A stretch of DNA of 64,000 nucleotides from Halobacillus kuroshimensis DSM 18393 (GTDB taxonomy: Bacteria > Bacillota > Bacilli > Bacillales > Halobacillaceae): assembly GCF_000425705.1 (NCBI RefSeq), contig NZ_AUDY01000012.1, positions 62,001-126,000 of the forward strand. Reading direction: 5' to 3'. The notes under the pieces are model-generated. The model worked only from the letters and a program-made list of their open reading frames with translations. It was not told the DNA's origin and ran no database searches. This document shows, in pieces, positions 54,923-62,084 of this stretch; within the stretch, counting starts at the first letter, position 1; each line of letters starts with the position of its first letter. The position numbers and the translations under genes were made by a program.

Positions 54923-54980
54923 CTATTCCTGGAATCGTCATGGTAAACTAGAGGAAACAGAACGTACGGGAGGAACCACC

Positions 54981-55460
54981 ATGAAAATAACCATTGTCAC
55001 CGTAGGAAAATTGAAAGAAAAATATTTGAAGCAGGGGATCGCTGAATATGTGAAGCGACTCGGCCCCTACGCTAAAGTCGAGGTAATCGAAGTGCCCGAC
55101 GAAAAAGCTCCGGAGAATCTGAGTGAAGCACAGATGCTTGAAGTGAAGCAGAAGGAAGGCGAGCGTATCCTGAGCAAGATTTCCCAGGATACGTATGTCA
55201 TTACGCTTGAAATCGAAGGGAAGCAGCTGACGTCTGAGAAACTGGCGAAAAAGATGGACGAGCTTGCGACGTACGGAAAAAGCAAAGTGGCGTTCGTGAT
55301 CGGAGGATCGCTTGGACTGAGTGATGAGGTGCTGGAAAGAAGTGACTTCGGACTGTCATTTTCAAATATGACGTTCCCGCACCAGTTGATGCGGTTGATG
55401 CTGGTGGAGCAGGTGTATCGGGCGTTTAAGATTAATAGGAATGAACCGTATCATAAGTAA
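54981..55460 (+). CDS. rlmH: 23S rRNA pseudouridine-1915 N3-methyltransferase
   Basis: SPOUT methyltransferase that methylates the pseudouridine at 1915 in helix 69. The SAM-binding knot [14 protein letters not shown] and the conserved C-terminus [22 protein letters not shown]...YHK are present. 159 residues. ATG at 54981 behind GGGAGG; the open frame starts earlier, in the upstream terminator, without a site. In B. subtilis this gene lies close to htrC; here they are 23 kb apart. Confidence 0.97.
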   Translation: MKITIVTVGKLKEKYLKQGIAEYVKRLGPYAKVEVIEVPDEKAPENLSEAQMLEVKQKEGERILSKISQDTYVITLEIEGKQLTSEKLAKKMDELATYGKSKVAFVIGGSLGLSDEVLERSDFGLSFSNMTFPHQLMRLMLVEQVYRAFKINRNEPYHK

Positions 55461-55482
55461 GGTTATCAGTTCCCTAAAACGT

Positions 55483-55520
55483 AAGAGAAGGTTATTCCAA
55501 AGTGAATAACCTTCTCTTTT
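55483..55520 (+). terminator. Terminator after rlmH
   Basis: AAGAGAAGGTTATTC / GAATAACCTTCTCTT with a 6-nt loop, then T. Confidence 0.92.
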
Positions 55521-55554
55521 GTTATTTAGAAATCAATGATCTCAGCAAGACTTG

Positions 55555-56175
55555 TCACCGGTTCCTGGATATATGTAGGAAGAAGTCCAGGTCTGCTTGT
55601 AAATGATCCTTCATCAGTGCCTCTGCTCGATCAGGCTCACGGTTAAGGATGGCCTGATATATGTCCTCATGCTCTTCAATTAATCCAGGTCGGTTATGAT
55701 ACACAACCGTTTTACGAAATAGATAGATAATGGATTGCATCCGGTTAATGGTTTCGATCATAAATGTGTTGTTACTTGCTTCCACAATGACATCATGGAA
55801 TTGTTTGTTTGACGTCATGGTTTCTTCGTAGTTTCCGTTTTTACTCGAATCAATACAGCCTTTCAAAATGGCTAAGGTCGATGGATCCATATAATTAGCT
55901 GCTAAACGAGCGGCATCTCCTTCGAGGAGCATCCGGACCCGGAACATATCGCGCAGATCGGATTCTGTTGGCTGGACGACCCGCTTATCCCTTACAAGTC
56001 CTTCTTCTTCCAACTTTCGTAAGGCTTCACGAACCGGCGTGCGGCTCACCCCGAGTGCTTTTGCAAAGCGATCCTCGACTAATTTGGTTTTTCCTTCGAT
56101 TTCGCCGTTTAAAATTTGCTCCCGAATATATTCATAGGCCTGAGTATAAGCGGAAGCGCGTTTAGATGTACTCAT
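55555..56175 (-). CDS. GntR-family regulator with FCD domain
   Basis: N-terminal winged helix (about 10-70, VEDRFAKALGVSRTPVREALRKLEEEG) and an all-helical FCD ligand domain (about 78-200) with the metal/carboxylate-type histidines (QFHDVIVEAS, EEHEDIY, MKDHLQ). Such regulators sense small organic acids. 206 residues. Divergent from the hydroxyacid dehydrogenase-kinase-permease genes and almost certainly their regulator. Weak ribosome-binding site. Confidence 0.9.
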   Translation of the reverse strand: MSTSKRASAYTQAYEYIREQILNGEIEGKTKLVEDRFAKALGVSRTPVREALRKLEEEGLVRDKRVVQPTESDLRDMFRVRMLLEGDAARLAANYMDPSTLAILKGCIDSSKNGNYEETMTSNKQFHDVIVEASNNTFMIETINRMQSIIYLFRKTVVYHNRPGLIEEHEDIYQAILNREPDRAEALMKDHLQADLDFFLHISRNR

Positions 56176-56309
56176 AATCGGTTGGCTTCTTCAATCAGAA
56201 TTCATAATTTTAAAAGCATGGATTGAATTAGCACTCACGCCCCCTTTTGCTGGTTTTAGTATAACATTTCTATCCTGTCATAAAATGACTGGTCACAAAA
56301 TGATTATTT

Positions 56310-56340
56310 TTGTATACAATTTTAAAAATAATGTATACAA
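56310..56340. promoter_or_regulatory. Paired GntR(FCD) operators upstream of the acid-sugar cluster
   Basis: Two palindromes TGTATACA (56311-56318, 56332-56339), 21 bp apart, i.e. two helical turns. They fit the FadR/FCD pattern TnGTnnnACnA. They overlap a possible promoter (TTGTAT 56310, 18 bp, TATACA 56334), so binding would block transcription toward 56407. Confidence 0.65.
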
Positions 56341-56406
56341 AAGTGCAAAGGTGTAATACAATGACTTTAACGAATTATGAAAGCGCTATTACAGGAGGTC
56401 TTCATT

Positions 56407-57291
56407 ATGCGAATTGGATTTATTGGATTAGGTATTATGGGAAAGCCGATGGCAGCCAATTTATTGAATGCAGGTTATGACTTAATCGTCTTTGACGTAA
56501 ATGAGCGTGCGACCGAGGAAGTAAAGGACCTTGGAGCTTCTACAGGGGGGCATGCCGCTCACGTAGCAAAAGAAAGTGATGTTATTTTCACAATGCTTCC
56601 GAAGGGGGAGCATGTAAAAAGTGTTCTGTTTGGTGAAAACGGTATCATAGAAGGGGCAGATGCCGGTACAACGGTTGTGGATATGAGCTCCATTTCGCCG
56701 GTCGATACAAGATCCTTTGCAGACCAATTGGAAGATAAAGGGCTATCCCTCATTGATGCCCCTGTCAGTGGTGGGGAGCCAAGAGCGATTGATGGAACAC
56801 TCTCCTTTATGGTTGGTGGAAGGAAGGAAAAATTCGAAGAAGTTAAACCATTGCTTGAGGTAATGGGAGAGAACATCGTATTAGTCGGTGAGGTTGGAAG
56901 TGGAACCACAGCAAAGCTTGCCAACCAAGTGATGGTCAATGTAAATATCGCTGCTATGTCTGAAGCCTTTACTCTTGCTGCCAAATCCGGTATTGATTTA
57001 GAGAAAATGTATGAAGCCGTACGTGGAGGACTTGCTGGAAGTGCTGTACTCGATGCGAAAACGCCTCTTGTCCTGGAGCGCAACTTCAAAGCCGGCGGCC
57101 GCATAGATATTAACGCTAAGGATCTTACCAATGTGATAGGAACGGCGGAGGAGCTGGAGTTAGACCTGCCTCTTTCCCAGCAGGTGCTTCGTATGTTTGA
57201 ACGTTTAATAGAAGAAGGGAAAGCAGGCGACGATCATGCCGGCTTGATCCAGTATTATGAAAAGCAATTTCAAACGAATGGGACTCTTTAG
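56407..57291 (+). CDS. NAD(P)-dependent beta-hydroxyacid dehydrogenase
   Basis: 3-hydroxyisobutyrate dehydrogenase-type enzyme (GarR/LtnD group). Cofactor loop GFIGLGIMGKPMA at the N-terminus, substrate motif DAPVSGGEPRA, catalytic lysine in GSGTTAKLANQ. 294 residues. ATG at 56407, AGGAGG 8 nt upstream; an in-frame start at 56377 lacks a site. With the kinase that follows, it is likely an L-threonate/D-erythronate-type dehydrogenase; tartronate semialdehyde reductase is the alternative. Confidence 0.88.
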   Translation: MRIGFIGLGIMGKPMAANLLNAGYDLIVFDVNERATEEVKDLGASTGGHAAHVAKESDVIFTMLPKGEHVKSVLFGENGIIEGADAGTTVVDMSSISPVDTRSFADQLEDKGLSLIDAPVSGGEPRAIDGTLSFMVGGRKEKFEEVKPLLEVMGENIVLVGEVGSGTTAKLANQVMVNVNIAAMSEAFTLAAKSGIDLEKMYEAVRGGLAGSAVLDAKTPLVLERNFKAGGRIDINAKDLTNVIGTAEELELDLPLSQQVLRMFERLIEEGKAGDDHAGLIQYYEKQFQTNGTL

Positions 57292-57315
57292 AAGCGAAAC
57301 AGAAAGGGTGAAAAC

Positions 57316-58743
57316 ATGAATCAAACGATAAATGTGAACGAGTATATAAACAGCTTGAATAACCATGAAGACAGCAGCTTGAAGCAGCAGTGGGAGGAGG
57401 CATATGCTTCTTTTCAACATAAGATCGTTGTGTTGGATGATGATCCTACAGGTGTTCAAACCGTCCATGACGTAGCTGTCTACACCGACTGGGAGGAAGA
57501 TACGATTCACAAAGCTTTTCAAGAGGACAATCAAATGTTTTTTATCCTGACGAATTCGAGGTCCTTCAGTGAACAACAAACGGCTGATGTTCACCAGACT
57601 ATAGCTGAGCGTGTGGAGTCCATCTCTAACCAGACGAATATTCCATACATTTTGATTAGTCGAGGGGACTCTACTTTACGAGGGCATTACCCTTTGGAGA
57701 CGGATACGTTAAGAAACGCAATCGAAGACCGTTCACATTCTTCCGTGGACGGAGAAATCCTTATTCCCTTTTTCAAAGAAGGGGGCCGCTTTACAATTGA
57801 AGGGGTTCACTATGTAAAAAGCGGGAATGATTATATTCCAGCTGGTGAGACCGAATTCGCTAAAGACCGTACGTTTGGTTTTCAATCGAGCGATTTGCGG
57901 TCCTATGTGGAAGAAAAAACAAAAGGGGCATACGCTGGCGAAGATGTAACAACGATAACCTTAGAATCCTTAAGAGCGATGGATATAGATACGATCCACT
58001 CCCAGTTACAGAAGGTGTCCGGCTTTGGGAAAGTGGTTGTCGACGCTTTAACTGAAGAGGATCTTCAAGTATTCTCTATTGCCTTAATCCGCTCCATCCA
58101 AGCAGGGAAACAATTCTTGTTCCGAACAGCTGCCTCCTTTACAAAAGTCATTGGAAATATTTCTTCCCAACCTCTGCTTACGAAAGAAAAGCTCGTTCAT
58201 AAGCACTCCAATCATGGCGGGCTTATCATCGTAGGGTCACACGTGAATAAGACAACCGAGCAATTGAACGAATTGAAAAAGCTTGAAGAGCTTCACGTCA
58301 TCGAATTTGACAGCCACCTCGTGTTAGATAAGAAAGCATTGGAAAAAGAAGTGGAACGTGTGATTAAAGAAGTGGATGAGACTATTCAAAGCGGTCTTTC
58401 TACGGTGGTTTATACAAGAAGGGAACGTCTCGACCTTGGAGAAGGCAAGGAAGAGGAGGAACTAAAACTTTCCGTGGATATTTCAAAAGCAGTCACGAAT
58501 ATCGTACGTTCCCTTACCAGTCAACCAAAGTATATGATTGCAAAAGGCGGCATTACTTCAAGCGATATCGGTACTCATGGATTAGGCGTTACCCGAGCGA
58601 ATGTCATGGGCCAGGTCGCCCCGGGGATACCCGTTTGGAAGACGGATGAAGAAAGCAAGTTTCCCAACCTTCCATATATTATTTTTCCCGGAAACGTTGG
58701 AGACCGAAGTACATTAAAGAATATCGTACAGTCAATTTCTTAA
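57316..58743 (+). CDS. Four-carbon acid sugar kinase (DUF1537 family)
   Basis: ATP-dependent kinase for threonate/erythronate-type acids or their 3-oxo forms. The N-terminal DDDPTGVQTV motif binds the acid sugar; SRGDSTLRGHYP, then the C-terminal nucleotide-binding segment AKGGITSSD and FPGNVGD are diagnostic. 475 residues. GAAAGGGTG upstream. Phosphorylates the product of the preceding dehydrogenase, by the pathway known for this family. Confidence 0.88.
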   Translation: MNQTINVNEYINSLNNHEDSSLKQQWEEAYASFQHKIVVLDDDPTGVQTVHDVAVYTDWEEDTIHKAFQEDNQMFFILTNSRSFSEQQTADVHQTIAERVESISNQTNIPYILISRGDSTLRGHYPLETDTLRNAIEDRSHSSVDGEILIPFFKEGGRFTIEGVHYVKSGNDYIPAGETEFAKDRTFGFQSSDLRSYVEEKTKGAYAGEDVTTITLESLRAMDIDTIHSQLQKVSGFGKVVVDALTEEDLQVFSIALIRSIQAGKQFLFRTAASFTKVIGNISSQPLLTKEKLVHKHSNHGGLIIVGSHVNKTTEQLNELKKLEELHVIEFDSHLVLDKKALEKEVERVIKEVDETIQSGLSTVVYTRRERLDLGEGKEEEELKLSVDISKAVTNIVRSLTSQPKYMIAKGGITSSDIGTHGLGVTRANVMGQVAPGIPVWKTDEESKFPNLPYIIFPGNVGDRSTLKNIVQSIS

Positions 58744-58813
58744 CGAGGCGCCAACCCGTTTTTGTAGAGAGGGAAGAACGGGTTGGCTTCTCCACTAAAA
58801 AAGGAGTGAGTCC

Positions 58814-60169
58814 ATGTTGTCTGGTAACCTGTTGATTTTGATCTTTTTCCTATCCTTAGCGTTCTTGTTTTTCCTTATTTTAAAAGTAAAGCTGGAGCCA
58901 TTCTTATCCTTGATCGCTGTAGCTCTTCTTACCGGCCTGATCATAGGAATGCCCGCATCTGAAGTTCCGGGCATCATTGTAAGCGGTTTCGGAAATACGT
59001 TGGCTGGTGTAGGGATTCTCATTGGTTTAGGTGTCATCTTTGGACAGTTCCTTGCTGCATCTGGAGCAATCGAAAAGATTGCGCAGTCCATCTTAAAGGT
59101 GTTTGGTAAAGAAAAATCCCCTGCAGGGCTGTCTTTAACAGGTGCAACGGTTGGGATTCCTGTCTATTTTGATGCTGCCTTCGTTATTTTAACTGGACTT
59201 ATAAAAAGCTTATCTAGAAAAACAGGAATCTCCATCGTATCCTTTGTGACGGCGCTTGGGGTAGGATTAATTGTCTCCCACAGTATGATTGCTCCAACGC
59301 CTGGGCCGTTAGTCGTCGCTGAAAATACAAGCGCAGATCTAGGATTGTTTATTGTTTACGGCCTTATATGTGCCATACCAGCAACACTGGTAGGCGGCTA
59401 TTTTTATGGGATGTTCATAGGAAGAAGAGTAAAACAACAACAGGACCCAGAGCAGGGCATAGCAGAAACCGCTGCTGCTGTAGAAGAAGTGGAAGGACCG
59501 ACGATCAGCACAGGTTTGTCCTATGCTATCCTTACCCTTCCTATCGTATTGATTTTGTTGAATACGATCACGGATCTTGTAGCTGGCGGTACAGGATTAG
59601 CGACGGTTTTCGGCTTTATTGGTGACAAAAACGTTGCCCTCTTTATCTCCGTCATCGTTGCTGTTATCGTTCTCCCTAAATACATTAAAGAATCGAATCA
59701 AACGTTATACAGTCAGGCTATTAATACAGCAGGAAGTATTCTGCTTATCACGGGTGCCGGTGGTGGATTCGGAGCGGTGATTAATGAAAGTGGTATCGGT
59801 GACCACTTAATCCAGACGATGCAGAACTGGAGCATTCCAGTTATCCTGCTCGCCTTTATCTTCTCGCAAATTCTGCGTGCTTCCTTAGGATCTACAACGG
59901 TTGCCCTGGTTACAACATCCAGTATCATCGGTCCAATGGTTGCAGAACTAGGTGTCTCTCCTGTTCTCGTCGGCCTCGCGATCTGTGCGGGTGGTGTAGG
60001 GTTGTCCCTGCCGAATGATTCTGGATTCTGGGTGGTCAGTCGTTTCAGTAAACTGTCTGTTCCGGATACCCTGCGTGCTTGGACATTAGGTGGTTTTGTT
60101 GCAGGAGTGAGTGCGCTTGTTATGGTGTTTGTATTAAGCTTATTCAGCGGTATACTTCCTGGGATTTAA
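58814..60169 (+). CDS. GntP-family permease (gluconate/acid sugar type)
   Basis: 451 residues with about twelve helices, including the family PVYFDAAFVIL and SHSMIAPTPGPL segments and the C-terminal LPNDSGFWVVSRF. AAAGGAGTG precedes the ATG. Cotranscribed after the kinase and so probably imports its acid sugar. Distinct from, and only distantly related to, the GntP-type protein at 53411. Confidence 0.9.
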   Translation: MLSGNLLILIFFLSLAFLFFLILKVKLEPFLSLIAVALLTGLIIGMPASEVPGIIVSGFGNTLAGVGILIGLGVIFGQFLAASGAIEKIAQSILKVFGKEKSPAGLSLTGATVGIPVYFDAAFVILTGLIKSLSRKTGISIVSFVTALGVGLIVSHSMIAPTPGPLVVAENTSADLGLFIVYGLICAIPATLVGGYFYGMFIGRRVKQQQDPEQGIAETAAAVEEVEGPTISTGLSYAILTLPIVLILLNTITDLVAGGTGLATVFGFIGDKNVALFISVIVAVIVLPKYIKESNQTLYSQAINTAGSILLITGAGGGFGAVINESGIGDHLIQTMQNWSIPVILLAFIFSQILRASLGSTTVALVTTSSIIGPMVAELGVSPVLVGLAICAGGVGLSLPNDSGFWVVSRFSKLSVPDTLRAWTLGGFVAGVSALVMVFVLSLFSGILPGI

Positions 60170-60221
60170 CGTATATGAATATAAGGATTTATTTCGGCGT
60201 TAACCCTCCTTTTTTGAAATC

Positions 60222-60261
60222 AAAGAGCATCGGTCGTATGAATACGATCGATGCTCTTTTT
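60222..60261 (+). terminator. Terminator of the acid-sugar operon
   Basis: AAAGAGCATCG / CGATGCTCTTT, extended inward by TCGTA / TACGA, then T. Confidence 0.9.
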
Positions 60262-60344
60262 GCCTTTCATCTTCCATCAAACTCTTTGATCATTTATTGT
60301 AAGTTATAACCATAGTTTTACTTGCATAAAGGGAGAGTCAGGAT

Positions 60345-62084
60345 ATGGACAATATATTTAGTGAGGAAAAGAAGAATCGTTTAACTCACATCATTACAAA
60401 GATCACGAGTGAGTATTTATCCGAAAGAACAACACCATTTAAAGCGAATACCTTCGGTCAATTTGTGCGCTCAAGCGTACCAGAGTTAATGAATACGTTA
60501 GATTTTATAGATCAGAATCGCTTTATTGTCAAAGCATCAGTAGGACAAGGGAATTGGGCTCAGGTTCCTTGGATTTCGATTCTGGACAAATACATTACCA
60601 CAAGCACTCAACGAGGCTATTACCTTGTCTATTTATTTAGTGAGGATATGAAGCGGGTGTATCTCACTTTTGCGCAAGGTATTACAGAATCTACACGAGA
60701 AGATATCCAACGTACAAGAGAGGATATTCGAGAAAAAGTTGTAACAGGACGCTATGAGACGTCCTCTCCTATACAAAAGAATCAAAACATCAACCTTGGC
60801 GGCAGTTCTAAAGGGAAGGGCTATGAAGATTCTACAGCATTGTATATCCAATACGACCCTACAGCTTTACCTTCTGAAAACGAATTGCAGCAAGACCTCT
60901 CTGCTATGATTGATATTTATAAGTATTACGTGAGTGTTCAAAGTGAACACGTAGAAGAAAATAACAAGAGCATCCCCATGGATTGGACCGATGAGAAAAT
61001 GATTGGCCATATTCATACGTACATAAGAAATAAGGGATTTTACTATGAGAAAGAAGACGTTAAAAATCTTTTTCTTTCCCTAAGAACAAAGCCGTTTGTT
61101 ATTTTATCTGGTATATCTGGGACAGGAAAAACAAAAATCATCGAGCTTTTCTCTGAAAGTCTAGGAGCCACAGAAGAGAATAATCAATTCACGCTTATTC
61201 CAGTAAGACCAGACTGGAGCGATGGATCTGACTTATTGGGATATACCGATATTAAAGGTGATTTTCAAGAAGGGCCATTAACTTCTGTTATTAAAGAAGC
61301 GAACCGCCACAAGGATGATCCTTATTTCGTCGTTCTAGACGAAATGAACCTAGCGCGAGTAGAGTATTACTTTAGTGATTTTCTTAGTGTGATGGAAAGT
61401 CGCAAGTGGGACAATGGCGAGATACAGACACTTCCTATTATAAGCGAGAGTCAGGTAGGGGAGCGGTTAACGATCCCGTCGAATCTTTATATTGTAGGAA
61501 CTGTGAATATGGATGAGACGACGCATCCGTTCAGTAAGAAAGTGTTAGACCGGGCAAACACGATAGAATGTAATGATGTTCATTTAGATACGTTAGTGTT
61601 TTTAGAAGAAGAAGAGGAAGACCTAGACCCTGTCTCTGTTAAGAATGACCGACTTCAATCTAACTATTTACGATTGAAAGATGCGTATGCTTCCCATAAG
61701 GATACGATTGCCTACGTCACTAATGAACTCGTGACGGTGAATGAGTTGTTGAAGCCGATCCAAGCTCATGTAGGGTATCGGGTGAGGGATGAAATTTCTT
61801 TTTACACGATTTATAGTCGCTACCTAATGACAATGGACGAGGCTTTGGATTTTCAATTTTACCAAAAGATCCTTCCAAGGCTGACCGCAAGTCATGGTCA
61901 AGCTTTTCAAGTCTTAAAGAATTTATTTACCTACTTCACCAATCATACGTATGAAGAAGACTTACCTCAGGATCTAATCGAAGATATTCTGCATCAAGCC
62001 CGTTTTCCTAGGAGCGGAAGAAAGGTTTATGAAATGATTTGCCGAGGTGATTTAGATGGTTTCACATCCTTCTGGAACAGCTGA
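60345..62084 (+). CDS. McrB-like AAA+ NTPase with MrcB N-terminal domain
   Basis: Motor subunit of a McrBC-type (type IV restriction-like) system. The N-terminal domain (about 15-200) resembles the MrcB/DUF3578 module (GQGNWAQVPWISILD, GYYLVYLFSEDMKRVYLTFAQG), expected to read DNA or modified bases. The AAA+ domain (about 225-480) has Walker A SGISGTGKT (255-263), GYTDIKGDFQEGPL, Walker B VVLDEMN (329-335) and the GTVNMDE sensor (385-391), with Arg 403 in LDRA. 579 residues. Its last 29 nt overlap the nuclease gene, implying coupled synthesis. AT-rich compared with the core genes. Confidence 0.87.
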   Translation: MDNIFSEEKKNRLTHIITKITSEYLSERTTPFKANTFGQFVRSSVPELMNTLDFIDQNRFIVKASVGQGNWAQVPWISILDKYITTSTQRGYYLVYLFSEDMKRVYLTFAQGITESTREDIQRTREDIREKVVTGRYETSSPIQKNQNINLGGSSKGKGYEDSTALYIQYDPTALPSENELQQDLSAMIDIYKYYVSVQSEHVEENNKSIPMDWTDEKMIGHIHTYIRNKGFYYEKEDVKNLFLSLRTKPFVILSGISGTGKTKIIELFSESLGATEENNQFTLIPVRPDWSDGSDLLGYTDIKGDFQEGPLTSVIKEANRHKDDPYFVVLDEMNLARVEYYFSDFLSVMESRKWDNGEIQTLPIISESQVGERLTIPSNLYIVGTVNMDETTHPFSKKVLDRANTIECNDVHLDTLVFLEEEEEDLDPVSVKNDRLQSNYLRLKDAYASHKDTIAYVTNELVTVNELLKPIQAHVGYRVRDEISFYTIYSRYLMTMDEALDFQFYQKILPRLTASHGQAFQVLKNLFTYFTNHTYEEDLPQDLIEDILHQARFPRSGRKVYEMICRGDLDGFTSFWNS

